A DNA stretch of 64,000 nucleotides from positions 186,001-250,000 of the forward strand of contig NC_087378.1 in assembly GCF_963675165.1 (NCBI RefSeq). The letters run 5' to 3'. Below are positions 33,932 through 46,711 of the stretch, piece after piece. Numbering within the stretch: position 1 is the stretch's first letter; each line of letters starts with the position of its first letter. Under the pieces are notes generated by a model. That model was not told where the DNA came from. It searched no databases and saw only the letters and a program-made list of their open reading frames with translations. The position numbers were made by a program, and so were the translations under genes. The DNA is from Halichondria panicea. Lineage: Eukaryota > Porifera > Demospongiae > Suberitida > Halichondriidae.

Positions 33932-36900
33932 ATTATATTCATGCACACTTCTGATAATATAATTGCTATAATTACATACAGTCAGATAATTATCTTGATC
34001 TTGCAGATATGAACAGGGTTCTCGAGTTGTCTAGGACGAACCCATTGGAGGGTGTGGTCCTTGCCCTGTCTGCCCTCGAGCCATCAGATACAGTCCTCGT
34101 CTCTGGCCTCAATGACACCACTCAAGATGTCCTCGTCAAGTTGATGCTGGCTGATTATATCAAGCAACACGACTCTGTTGAATCTGTGAAGCGGATCTCT
34201 CCCACCCACGCATTGGTCATCTTCAAGTCCCCTAACAGTGAGTCACACTGAAAGCTTAAACTGTTTAGCAATTAAAAACAATCCATTACAGGTGTTCAGA
34301 AAATGATAAGCATGACAAGCACTCCACTAATTGAAGTTGAAGGATTGCAACTTTATGTGAAGGAGCACTATCCGTTTATGGACATTAGTGAAATACTTGA
34401 CCCATCCTCAACAAAACAAGATGATCCTCTGAAGCCTAACGATCCCCCCACCCCCACCAGTACCCAGGTGGTGGTACACAGTTCACAGAGGGACCCACTC
34501 ACGGAAGAGAAACACTTTTATCTGAAGAACAGCCTCCCTGAGTTCAACGATGCTCTGCAATCACTGAAAGCGTGTGCTGATATTGAGAAAGTTGGGAAGG
34601 AATATTTTGTGGTGATTTCACCTCTTAAAGGCTCTGGCAGTATTGATGAATGGAAGGACAAAGTTGCTGCAGCTCTACAAAAACACTTCGAAGAATTATC
34701 GATTGAGACGATTAATTTTCCAAATAAGGAGGCAATGGCAGATGTCTTAGTTTTAATTTACGATCAAAGAGATTCGGTTCTAGTCGCTGAGAAGAATCCC
34801 AACTCCTTTGTTATAGCTGGTCACAAAGAAAATATTATCAACGTTTATGAGAAAGCAACAGAAATTTGTAAACAATATCAAGTTACTATTCGTGTGATAG
34901 AGCTCCCTCGGAAACGTGTGAAATTCTTGGAAAAGTTCTACCACCACGAGTTCCAGAAACTAGTTAATAAAACAAGTGTTCATGCCATTCAGTTCAACAC
35001 AGACAATGGATTGATTACTGTAACAGCCAATCCCCCCGGCCACACCGAAGTTGACGAAGTGGTTGAGCAAAAGAACACACCAGAAGAGAAATCGTTACAG
35101 ATGTCTCAGATGGCCTATAAACTACTTTCCTCTCAAAAAGGTGCGGAAAAGTTAAATAGTATCTCTGGTCGACAAATTGTGTACCATATGGAACAAGTTC
35201 AAATCCCAGGTGATGTGCAGTATTATATTCGCTTTCTCTCTAAGGATGTGGAGGTTCTAAAGAAGGTTAAGGAAAGTGTGAAGTTGTATGTCCATGAGGT
35301 GGCGTTTGAAACGAGGCCTGCTAAGATACGAGTGTCATAGCCACACTCAGTGAAAAGCATTTTGTGTCCGTTACTGCTCAAGAAGCTTCAAGCTCGATTA
35401 TCGTTACCGGTGAAAAACTTGCCTGTAATGACATCAGTAAAAAGGTACAGAGCTTTCTAGAGAAGCACACTAACATTGAGGAGTGTGTGACAGTCAGTCA
35501 GAGCGAATGGTTTGTTGTAAAGGGAAATTTTTGCAACGAGGTTAAAGAAATAAACGATCAATTGAAGAAGAAGCAAGTCAAAATCGAGTGGCCTAAACCT
35601 AATCTTAATGTGTCTTCCCTTCCGATTGTTATCTCTGGAGAGCCTGGGGTGGTGGACGACATTAAGGAACAAATATCACTTCTCTTAAAGAAGGTGTGCA
35701 AGAAGGAGTCACGCATCACTGGTGTGCCAGCTGCCGTGCATGTGCTCGAGAGTATGGAAGACAAACGGGGTCTCCTAGAATCAGATGAGAAAGTTCAGAT
35801 CGAAGTAACTCTTGAAAATGATGATACTAACGAGGAGCTAGAGGCAGCTGCTCAAGTGGAAGGTGAACTCCCCCGGCAAGTGTGCGCTGGGACTTCCCCC
35901 AGTGGATCACGGGTGTCCGTTTACACTGGAGACTTTGCCCAAAATGCTCCCGTAGGAGTTATTGTGAATTTCATCACGTCTGATCCAAACACACAAGTTG
36001 GATGCCTCAAACATCTCCTTGAATCTGGAGGAGCTGATGCAATGGAAGATTTTAAACGAAAAGTATTGCAATGCATGAAGCTTAAACCTGGTAAGGTGTT
36101 CAGGACACGTCATGGGCAGCTTAAGTGCTCACAGCTGGTTCACTGCGTCTTGCCATCTTGGAGAACTGCTACAGAGACTGAAGCTAACAAAGAGTACTTC
36201 CTCGAAGAAGCTTTGTACGATGTTATGAAAGACACTGCACACACTGGGTCTATTCTGATCATCCCTCTGACCTCTGCCCCCCTCCACTATCCTGTCAACA
36301 CGTTTGTACGACTCGTCATGGATGCTGCTACTCACCAAACTAGTTCAAATCTGCAAGTCTCCGTCTATGTCGAGGAATTTCATCATGCCAACGAGTTTCA
36401 GGGTGCTTTTCAGACAAGGAAGTACCAAATTCATCAGAAGGTACCACTGGGTTCACCATTGCTGGCTGCTAAGAAGGAAAGACCTTCCCCTCTGGCTGCT
36501 AGTGTCAAGACAATCGCCAGTAACCTTGGTAACTTCATCACTATAGTCAACGGAGACCTGCTACAACAACAGGTACACTGACTGAGAGGGCTTGTACTGT
36601 GAAATTACTGTTAGATTCATTTGTACCATGATATTATTATATAATGATATAATATTGTGTTAGTGAGTATATATAGCGCCAAGAGAACTATGTTGTTAGC
36701 ATTACAATTATTTGAGGTATGTACCAATTTCACTAACTCTAACGTTAATATTTAATTACTGTTCCACTAGGCTGATGTGTACATCAACTCCACCAATACC
36801 ACACTCAACCTGAAGCAAGGACAGTTGTCCCAGATCCTACTAAAGACCTGTGGTGATGAATTACAGACAGAGTGCTCAGAGTATGCTCCACTGAAGCCGG

Positions 36901-39766
36901 GGCAGGTGGCAGTCACAGGCGCCAAAAACTTGAAGTGCAATCAACTCTTTCACATTGCTCTGCCTGATTACAAAACAGCCAATTCTGAGAGGGTGAGTTG
37001 TAGCCTCCGGAATAAAGCCCCTCATACATCTATATATGCTAGGTATAGGGGCGATTCTAATGGTACACTGTTTTTCATTGTGTACAGGTTTTTCGAGAAA
37101 CGGTTCGACAGATTCTTCGCATAGCCAAGAGCAGCAGTGTGTCCTCCATTGCTATCCCATCACTCGGTGTGGCTAATCTTGGCTACCCTGAGAACGTGTC
37201 AGCTAAAATCCTGTTCCAAGAAGTCATCGCTTTCCATTCCCAGTACCCAAGTTCCATTCAGAAGTTCATCTTTGTAATCTATGAGAAGAATGTGTTCCAA
37301 GCGTTCAGCAAAGAGTTCGCCCAGCAAATGAGTGGGGAATCGACTGTACAGGTATGTTAACATACATGTACAATTGTAAGCAACCATTTGATCGATGGCC
37401 CTGAACACTGGTAATTAACTGTGCAGAGATGTACATGCATGCAAATTGTTTAGAGTAAACCACAAGTCTTGTTAATGGTTCTCGTGTCAACTGCACATGA
37501 CTTTTACACAGGCATCTCCAATGGCTTCTCTCCCAGTAACCCCGCCCATTGGGAGCACCACCCTCATAATAGCTCAGGGAAATATTGCCGAGGAGTCGAC
37601 TGACATCATCGTTAACACTACCTCTGAGGATATGACACTCAACAAATCCGCCGTTTCCAAGGCAATTCTTGAGAAGGCTGGTGATGAGCTACAGAAGATA
37701 TGCAAACAGTATGTTGAAAATGGAATGCGATTGGATCACGGGCAAATTGTTGTTACATCAGCTGTTGGGAAGCTCCGCTGTAGAAAGATAATCCATGCCC
37801 ACGTACCTCACCAAGGGTCAATAGCAATGTCATCCACTCACCACTGCCAGCTCATTGAGAAGATTGTTATTGACTGTCTACAAAAAGCCGAACACGAGAA
37901 AACAAAATCGATATCTTTCCCAGCCTTTGGTTTGGGAGGGGGTGGTTATTCGGTTGAGCAAGTAGCCGAGCCGATGCTCAAAGCCTTTCAGAAGTTTGGG
38001 CAGACACATCCACAATCTGTGAAATTGATAAGAGTAGTTCTTTACGATCCAGAACTGTACAAGCAGTTCAATGATTTCTACTACAAATTCTTTGGTCGCA
38101 GTCCATTAGATCCCAGTCCACCACCCCCTATAGCTAGTTGGTGGAACCCCTTTGCCAGTGGTAGTCATAAGGTCAACAGCGAGGGTCAAGAGATTCAGGC
38201 AGGAGGTGTGGCTTCACTTAAGGCTCCACTCCTTCCACAATCCATACCAAACTCCACAGTTATCTTCACAATTTTTGCTGCCTCCGATGCCCACTGTGAT
38301 AAAATTGAGAAAGATTTTACAAAGTTAATCAAAGAAAACTACACAACGAAAAAAATTGTGAGTACCCACATTGAACAGCTGATTGATGACGATTTTAAAA
38401 ATATATTTCAAATCGGGAAACAGCATGGCGTTCAAGTGAAAATGGTGGTCAAAATAAATGAGATTCACATTTCTGGGGAGATATCTAAAGTTAAGGAAGC
38501 TCACAGTGAGATTCAACAGATTTTGAGGGATTTCTCCATGATTGAGCTTTGTGATTTTGAGTGGTTGAGTGTAGACGATGATGGGAGGTATAACGCCTAC
38601 CCCCCAGCGGCTAACATGAAACTAGAGCGTGCCTTTAACAAGGATCTGAATGCTATTGAACTGATTGTGAACAATGTTGTCGTGGTAATTGATATCCAAA
38701 ACAAAATGGAAACGGACAAGACAACTGGAAAGAGAAGGAATATTATGCGTGCTAAGAATGTTATGGCATCAGTTGGTGAGTGAGTCTATGCATGTGTGTT
38801 TGTTCCAGTAAATTTCTGTTATTCTCTCATGTTACTCCCCTCCTCTGGTAGCTACTAGCTAATATTATAATAATTATTTTGTGCTCCCTAAATAAATTAT
38901 AAAATGTCCTACGCTTGTTTAATTATACAGACTTCCCCCCCACATGGGAGACCCCCCACAGCACGGGTGGTAAGAGAGAGCCAATGACCAGGATTGAAGT
39001 GGACTCAGGGACACCAGAGTATATAGAGGCAGTCAAAGAGTTTGAAGAGTCACTGAGAAAAGGAGGTGTCAAATACTCCATCGAGAAGGTTGAGAGGATT
39101 GAGAATATAACTGAGTATGCCAAACACGTTGCCTTGAACGACTCCATCAGAGTGAAACACAAGAAAGACCCTCTAGTGAAGAGGCTGTTTCATGGGTCCA
39201 AGAAAGATAGCATTGTACGAATTGCAGTACAGGGATTCAACAGAAACTTTGCTGCCGATGCAAATGGTAATTAGATTATTAAAGTGTTGAAGTGAAAAAT
39301 TTTACATACTCTAAATGCATACTTAATTTTTCTCTCGATCTATATATTTTCCAGCTGCTTACTACGGGACGGGAGTGTACTTTGCAGTGGAGTCTTCCTA
39401 CTCTGCCCAGAACAAGTATTCAGTACCTGACTCGAGTGGCCTCCGGTACATGTTTGTGTGTCATGTGATCATCGGAGAGTATACCCTAGGCAACAAAGAC
39501 ATGAAGATAGCCCCTCCACTGACACCTGGCTCCAATGCAGTTTTTGATACTTTAGTCAATCATATGAAGCCTCCAACTATTTTTGTAGCCTTGACTGATG
39601 CCCAGGCTTATCCCGAGTACCTTATCACATTCAAAAAACTTAAATAAAGTGTCTCTAGGTTTTATAGGTAAAGTAGGTATATAGAGACTGTTTAGTGGAA
39701 CTAATTTCTAGCCTGAGGCCGTTGACTGAATTTATGTTGGTACAAGTACAATCTATGTAGTAAGAT

Positions 39767-39772
39767 TTTATT
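39767..39772 (-). promoter_or_regulatory. AATAAA polyadenylation signal of the whirlin-like gene
   Basis: AATAAA on the minus strand 63 bases beyond the stop at 39835-39837. The convergent PARP-C stop is only 187 bp away. Confidence 0.55.
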
Positions 39773-39834
39773 GATAAAATACTTGTCCATTCATATATAC
39801 TGCAGCTGCCACTTTCGTACAAAAAACAAACACG

Positions 39835-42800
39835 CTAGTGTGGTATGGATCCTGGAATGACAATTAGTTTAATAGTAGGGGTGTCACTGTTATAAGCCTC
39901 AGCTATGGCCTCCATTGCCTCAGTGTATGTCCTCCCTCTGATTCTCTGCTCATCAACTTGCACCACTTCATAACCAGGCTGCACGGGATTGAGGACATTA
40001 ATTAGGCTGGTAAAACACACCAAGGGATAGAATTAACTATAACCTAATAATGGACAGAGAATATAATTACAAAAAATAATTAAAAATGATCGTGGACCAA
40101 ATAATATATATTTATAGTAATTAAGCAGCAGATTGAGTACTTTACAACCAGCTGGCTGTACCTGTACGAACCCATCCTTGTGAACTGCCCCTCCCTCTCT
40201 CAACTCTCGGACGTACACATTCTTGTAGGGTGTGTCCGAGCCACCTTTGATGGCCATACCTAGAGTGTATTTAAACCGAGTAAAGTAAATTCTGTAAGCA
40301 TGAGACATTTCTAGCAACTAATATTTTGCAGTATAACTAGGGCTATGGTTCTTACCTAGAAACGCTGACTCTTTTGGTATCTCCACGACAATAGGTGTGT
40401 GCTTAATGAGAGGGTAGACTCTTGCTTGGTCGTTACCCCTCTGATCATGTGATCTTCCGTCAGTTTGGTCCTCACCACCACCGGACAGATACGACTCACG
40501 AGGCTTTAGTCCAGATAGGTTGGGGTCACTGCATTAATTGTTATGACATTTATACATGGCATTGTGTTTTGTAAAAATGTAAAAATTGACTTACAAATAA
40601 TTATATACAGAAACTCAGATTCTTATGCATAATAATAGTGGGGAGCAGAGGATTATATAGAAGGTACAATTTAATAGTGTACATTGCGTGTATGTAGTGT
40701 CTTTGGACGGCCATAATTTGGGTTTGGATGGTCCAATTTCAATTATTTTTTGGTAGCTTGAAGTAAGCTCTTTCAGATGGCATATTAAAATCAAGTCATT
40801 TTTGAGGCCATTTTCAACAAAAAAGCGTGAGGTGGGGGAAAAGTGTATGTTTCAAGACACAGTGCACACCTGCTTGTTACATGAGATCCCTTCTGTAGAG
40901 CAGCTGCATGCTTGGGACCTCCTAATGTTCCAAGGTCAGGCAATGATGGCTTCTTGTTGGCTGACTGAAGTGGGGCAAGCATCGGCCATCGCTGCTCTGC
41001 ATAACAAACCATCAATCACTGTGTTTACTAGGCACATTACATTATGACATAACAATCATTTTTAACTAATAAGGCGTATATAATATTTGCAATGAATCAA
41101 GTGAAATTCTAACCATTTTCATTTCATCTACACTCACTTTGTGTTGATGCCATCACAGCGTTGTAATCAAGCAGCATATCTGTGTAGGTATGACACATAC
41201 AGTTATGTGTTGGCTCCAGTGTAGAGCTATTCCTCCACTCACTCACCTTCATCTGAACTACCAGACTCAGTATCTGATGACTTGTTCATTGCCTCCACCT
41301 CCAGAGGGGACACCATCTCGTCAAACACAACAAGGTGGGCGGGGCTAAGCACGGATCTATGGGAAATCAGAGAAAATAAAGCAGTGATTAGAATGGTCGA
41401 GTGAGTATACCTGACGTCATTGAGCAGCCTCAGTTTATCAGGAGTGTTCAAGAGTGGAATTAGTTCATCAACAAACTCTGTTATGTCATCGTCTTGTTCG
41501 TACTGCGTGCATAACAAAGTGTTGATATTAAACATATTCATCATGATAGAATAACTAAACAATATTCACTAGGCTGTTTACCACACACAAACCAACAACA
41601 CTGCAGCTCATACTATTATTGTACCTGCTCAAGACTTTCTCTCAGTTTAGCCACATCCACCTCCCGCATCATTCTTCGAGCGTGATCGAGTAGCAATTCC
41701 TTTGCTTGACTGGACATAGACGCCAGCATAACCTGAGTGCCCACTCCCCTCTCAAAGAACTTGGGTACGACAGAGGTGGGGCTAGTGAAGGAGGAGGAAC
41801 GAACAGCTCTTGACTCATGGGTAGCTAATGGAGACACCACCATTGGCTTCCTCCGACTTGGTGCACTGTTGACTCCTGCACATAATTATAGTTATTATAC
41901 TACAGTCCAATTAGCCTACTGTAATTTTGAGTGCATATTATATATAATGTATGGCTGCACACACAGTATATACCTGAGGAACTTGGTCTCCCCGGGGGGC
42001 CTCCGTAATCTACTGAATCTGTCCCCCCACCAGGGGGCATTGACCTCCTCTCACTCTGAGAGCGTCTAACTTGTCTCCTTGTTACAGGTGTGGTGGTGTT
42101 GTCTTCTCTGCTCTTGGACGTTGGGGAGCTGTTATTCTCTAGTGTGGAACCAAATCTCCTCGGTAGGGTGAATGATTTTGATCTCTCTTTTCGGTCACCT
42201 GGTGGAGCATGTGATAAAAGCATGACAGTACTTAGTGAGATATTCTGCAGGTGTATGTATGAAAGGTACCTTCTTGAGCATCTGATGCGAGTTTTGGTAG
42301 TTTACCTAACGACTATAGATAAAGTGTGAGAGTGGTCAAGTGAAATTAGCACATTAAATTTTCGGTAGTTAATTACTCTTTACCTTGATGGTCATGATTA
42401 GTGTGGGGTAGGATCGAAGGATGTAGACTGCTTCTTGGTGGAAGATGGACGCAAAGCTGTGTCCATTGATGTCCATTATTTGATCACCAACTTTCAGTCC
42501 ACTCTCTTCAGAAGGAGAACCTTTGTCCACCCTGCACATATAATACGATGCAATGTTATGGATAGAACTGAACAATGTAGAGTGCTGTACATGTAAAGCC
42601 TTGATTGCTACCTGCTGACTCACATTGAGACATATATCCCCAGGCTGTACTCTGCCCCTCCCCTCACACTGAACCCAAGAGACCGCTTCTTGTCGGTGTG
42701 CAGTACAATCTTGTGCTTGTCTGCACTGCTAAGCAATCTGTTCCCAGACTCACCATCTCTCTGCAAGTTAGTCTCTATCTCATATCCGCCATTCACAGTA

Positions 42801-43628
42801 TACAAACATGTCATTGCATACCTCTTCAGTTCTTTGTATTCGCTGTTCCAAATCTTGTTGCTGCTCGTCCAACTGGTTACCCGAAGAGTCCACCCTATGA
42901 ACAAAATTAATATTCCAATAATTGTCACCATGGTATATAAATGGCTAGGGAACCACTTACCATATAAAGGAGTTTCTTCCCAGCTTCTGACCTGGTACAC
43001 AGCCCATGTGCTTCACCTCAATCTTCAAGTTGTCATGTGATTTGAGGACCAAGACGGCCGAGCTGTGAGAGAGCCGATCGAAGCTGATCCCGTTCACACA
43101 CACGATTTGGTCCCCGGTTTCCAACCCACTTTGTTCTGCTACTGAGAATGCATCTACGTGTGATACAAATATCCCGAGATTGTGCTCCCTGCCTCCCCTG
43201 ATACTGAACCCCAGTGATGAGCCAGGACTACGCTGAAGAGTGATAATCCTTGAAGATGGAGACTCTTGCGTCTGCAAACCTCCATTGCCACTCGCAACTC
43301 TGCCGTTGACTGGTTTGCCCAGCAAGTCATTTGATTTTCGGTCCACTTTGTGAGGATGTGCCATTCGATTATACGGAGCAAGATTGTCAAATCGTTTTTT
43401 GTCGTGCTTAGGAATAAGGTCTCTGACATATGGCAGAAGGTCCAACTTGTCTGGTGTATCGAGGCAAGAATTGAGAGCTAGCATCAGTTTGGCCACGCTC
43501 TTGTAAGTGTTGTACTCCTTCATAGCATAGAACAGGTAGTCCTTGTCTTCAGGTGTGAGCAGCTGGTCGACTGTTCTCTGGAATTCCCGTATGTGGACAG
43601 CCTTCTCAACATCTTTACGGGCAGACAT
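39835..43628 (-). CDS. WHRN: Whirlin-like scaffold: HHD1-PDZ1-PDZ2-HHD2-PDZ3
   Basis: This is a scaffold protein; in vertebrates whirlin organises stereocilia and the Usher complex. Exons, in phase: 42961-43628, 42822-42894, 42624-42760, 42384-42531, 41974-42244, 41625-41875, 41411-41502, 41247-41356, 41138-41179, 40870-40996, 40356-40528, 40162-40259 and 39835-39978, giving 777 aa. A 36-bp exon at about 42270-42305 may add 12 residues. Domains: HHD1 about 5-90 (FQRTVDQLLTPEDKDYLFYA), PDZ1 about 125-215 (SSLGFSIRGGREHNLGIFVS), PDZ2 about 260-342 (RSLGFSVRGGAEYSLGIYVS), and a Ser/Arg-rich linker. HHD2 lies at about 465-560 (ARRMMREVDVAKLRESLEQ, LLNTPDKLRLLNDVR, SVLSPAHLVVFDEMV) and PDZ3 at about 690-777 (GMAIKGGSDTPYKNVYVREL). 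The order is that of whirlin rather than harmonin; PDZD7 is a close alternative. It starts 276 bp from the divergent C45 gene. Confidence 0.88.
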
Positions 43629-43904
43629 TGCTGTGCAAAGAGAAAGAGCCCCACCCCTTTACTTGTGTTGTGAAAAATGCAAATTATGGCCACACAGTCT
43701 AGTCTAGAGAGCTAATCAGAGAGTGCTTGCTAGACCTAGTTGAGTAGTTGGCTACAAGAATAATGCACAGTCAAACTTACCTTGAATCTTGCCTCTCTTT
43801 GCTAGAATATGAAACTTGCTTGCAGAAAAGGGGTGTGTCTTGTTAGCTGCAGCAACTCCAAAAGGAGGTGGGGCTCGTTCTTACTAGTCACATGATAGAG
43901 AAAG
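43629..43904. promoter_or_regulatory. Bidirectional promoter region, whirlin-like / C45 hydrolase
   Basis: 276 bp between divergent ATG codons. No TATA box or other motif was recognised. Confidence 0.5.
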
Positions 43905-46448
43905 ATGGCAAGCAAGTGGCTGCTCTTCACTGCTCTTATTCTTGCTCTTAACAGCTTCAGCTATGCTGCAGAATGCAGTGGGAAGGTAGATAATTTGCTC
44001 ATTCATTGGCTAGAAATAATTGTCTTGAACATGTGAAGTTGTTAATTTTTTGCTAAACCTATCTACCTCAGCTCTGCTATTTTTCTGCAGCCTAGCCCCA
44101 CTGCTCAGCCCAATGTGAACCCAATACAAACTGCTCCTCCAAAGTTTGTCAAGAGTGTTAAGAATGGGAAGCTGTACACGGTTGGAGTTGGAGAGGACAT
44201 GATCAACGTGGTGCATGTCTGGGGTACGGTATGTAGCTCTGGATGCCAGTAACTACTAACATGCAAAATAGTGTGTACTCTACATTGCTAGCTAATCTGT
44301 AATGTTCTTGCAAAAACCTGTTTTGAACAGAAAACGTACCAGATAAAATCAGATAACAATAGTTTTCTAATGCATGTGTTCGTTCTTTAGGTACTCCTTA
44401 TGAAATGGGCTATGCACATGGAGAGCTGTTGACAGAGAAGGCACAAAGCATGCTCAACAGTGTGTGGGGGTATCTGGAGCAACAAATAGTAAGTTCTCAC
44501 TCACTCTTACACTCAGACCGGCCGTCTACTGATATTTAGAGTTAATAACTGTCTTACAATTTTAGAAAGATGCAATTGATGGGAAAGTTGATTTCATCCC
44601 AAAGTGGTTCCTCAATGATGTTGCCAACTTGGGGTGAGTTGCCCCTCTATGTCTAATTATTGAGCGACAACTGTGCACACTCTGTGTCTGCAGATTGGAC
44701 GCAGCCTTGGGCCTCGAGTATGAGATCACCAACCATTACACTGGCAAGTACTTTGAGGAGGAGATCCAGGGACTGGCAGCTGCTTCTGGAGTTGACGTGA
44801 AGGTAAGAACCAATCGAGTCTCAATACTTCATACTTCAAATGTCTGTTAATTATTTCAGAAAATCCGTGATATTCACATGATTGGAGAGCTAACGTGAGT
44901 CTATGCCTACAGAGTTTTTTGGATCACAATACTGTGTCCCCATTCCAGGAAGGGGTCTTGTTCCATGTTTGGTGCCAATGGTTCAGCCACACCTGATGGT
45001 GGGCTACTGCAGCTCAGAGCACTAGACTGGAATGTGGACGGTAAGTGTATGGTTATCGGACATCTGGACTTATTTCGACTACTGCCCCCCCCCAGGTCCA
45101 TTCAAGAACTACCCCCAAATCACTGTGTACCATCCCAATGTTGGAAATGGTCATGCCTTTGCTAACATTGGATGGACAGGCTGGATTGGATCAATCACTG
45201 GTGATTTTGCAAAATTAATGCTATCACTACTGTCATCACTCATTGCCTACTCTGATCTGAAGGTGTTTCCTCTGAGAAGATAGCTATCTCAGAGATTGGA
45301 GTGTCTTTTCCTGACGATACTTTCGGAAAGGAATCGAGATTTGGCATCCCCTTCACAGTGAGTGTGTGGTGCTGCCTCTTGATCGTTTTTTGCATGCTAA
45401 TTTTATTCTCATTTCTTATTTCCCTTTTAGTATATCTTGAGGGATATTCTTCAGTTTGACGTTAGCCTTCAGGATGCCATGAAGAGACTGTCCTCAGCTG
45501 ATCGCACATGTGATCTTATTCTGGGTGTGGGAGATGGAAAGGTTTGTGTGTGTGGCTGAATATCTTAATGGTCAAGTGCTTGTCTGTATGCTGCTGATAA
45601 AGACTACAGTCATGACTCTATAGAGAAGTTAATCAGGTTGTCAGACCTTTACAGCTAAGAGGGGTCTAATTTTGCTCCCCCCCCCCCTCCAGGATAGCGA
45701 GTTCCGTGGTGTAGAGTACTCTCATTCTGTGGCCAACTTCTTCACCTCTGACAACCTCAAACCCACTGCTGACTGGCACCCCATGATCAGAGATATCGTC
45801 TACTGGGGTACGTGCATGCATGCACAGGTGGAATGATGGGCGCCCTGTAGCCACTAGTAGTTCTGATTCTGTACAAATAATTCCAAGTATCTTATCAGCA
45901 AAGACAATCAGTGTCTCTCTTAGGATCCTAGTTAATGTGTTGTTCACACCTTTTCAGATACCCATTCCAACCTAATCACACAGCTATCTTTGCCTACGTA
46001 TGTAGTTACTACAAAATTACCACTTATTTGACTTTACTTGTATGTAGGAATGGACTGGTTGTGTCCTGGCTACAGCGTAGTGCTGGCCAGGCAACTCACT
46101 GCCTACCATGGCAACATCACAGCTGCTAACACTATTCAATACGTGGTACCCATCGTACAGACGGGGGACCTTCACGTTGCAGTGTACGACCTGCCCAACG
46201 AGGTGCTGTATGTGGCCAACGCTAGAGCTGATGATGAGACTGGACCCAACATGGCCTATGACAGGTGCGTATAAGTATTGTATTAACGTGAGTCATGTGA
46301 TGTAATCATAATTATGCATGCTACATTGTAGCTGCTGTGTATCGTACAGCCTTTGTGTTAATACCCCCCCTCCCTTCCTTCCTCATGCAGAGCCTTCATT
46401 CGAATGGACATGGCCACAGTGTTCAGTGAGCAGCCACCGTCCCCCTGA
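43905..46448 (+). CDS. Secreted C45-type Ntn-hydrolase (acyltransferase/dcd1-like)
   Basis: Thirteen exons, all in phase, give 438 aa: 43905-43985, 44091-44223, 44391-44488, 44566-44633, 44694-44802, 44860-44894, 44949-45040, 45096-45200, 45263-45357, 45431-45541, 45693-45807, 46048-46264 and 46391-46448. A clear signal peptide opens the protein (MASKWLLFTALILALNSFSY), so it should be secreted or lysosomal. The fold is that of the acyl-CoA:6-APA acyltransferase family (peptidase C45), as in Dictyostelium dcd1 proteins. TPYEMGYAHGELL lies near the N-terminus. The predicted autocleavage site is Ser178-Cys179 in KGSCSMFGANGSATPDGG, Cys179 becoming the nucleophile, followed by LQLRALDWN. The N-terminal piece would be about 178 residues. 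Late motifs are YHGNITAANTIQYVV and LYVANARADD. The substrate cannot be told from sequence; amide bonds of lipids or small peptides are possible. Confidence 0.85.
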
Positions 46449-46548
46449 ACTCTGAACTTTATATAATTATAATGACTAAATTGTTATAATTTGACAGTAA
46501 GACAGGTTGCCATGGTAATTTAAATAATTTGTTTTTTACTTGATTGTG

Positions 46549-46554
46549 TTTATT
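46549..46554 (-). promoter_or_regulatory. AATAAA polyadenylation signal of SUPT7L-like gene
   Basis: AATAAA on the minus strand, 158 bases past the stop at 46712-46714 and within 110 bp of the convergent C45 stop. Confidence 0.5.
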
Positions 46555-46711
46555 TCAAAAACAAAGTATGACACACTACTGGTGATATATAGATTGTTCA
46601 CATGATAAGTTCTGTTGTCAAAGTGTTAGTCTCCGAATGAAATTGCTCGAAATCTGTACACAAGGAAAATGAGCATCACAATTATAAATGAATACAGTAC
46701 GTGCATTAGAG

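Larger units (their letters stand above)
29954..39647 (+). pseudogene. PARP-C: third PARP14-type gene copy, with disruptions
   Basis: The exons match PARP-A one for one: 29954-30253, 30372-30611, 30661-30945, 31013-31582, 32360-33522 (interrupted), 34007-34237, 34292-36572, 36771-36992, 37088-37351, 37512-38775, 38931-39266 and 39355-39647. Three lesions are visible. The ATG of PARP-A exon 1 is AAG here. Exon 5 is split by a 0.94-kb insertion at 32544-33484 that brings in a stop at 32599-32601. Exon 7 lacks a net 25 bases near 35330, giving a frameshift and stop at 35338-35340. Exon 5 is 69 codons with equal flanking phases in PARP-A, so skipping it would keep frame, but the exon 7 lesion would remain. 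Everything after it is open, with macrodomains 1-3, WWE and ART intact ([35 protein letters not shown]). It may be a recent pseudogene or express a C-terminal product from an internal promoter. Confidence 0.8.
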
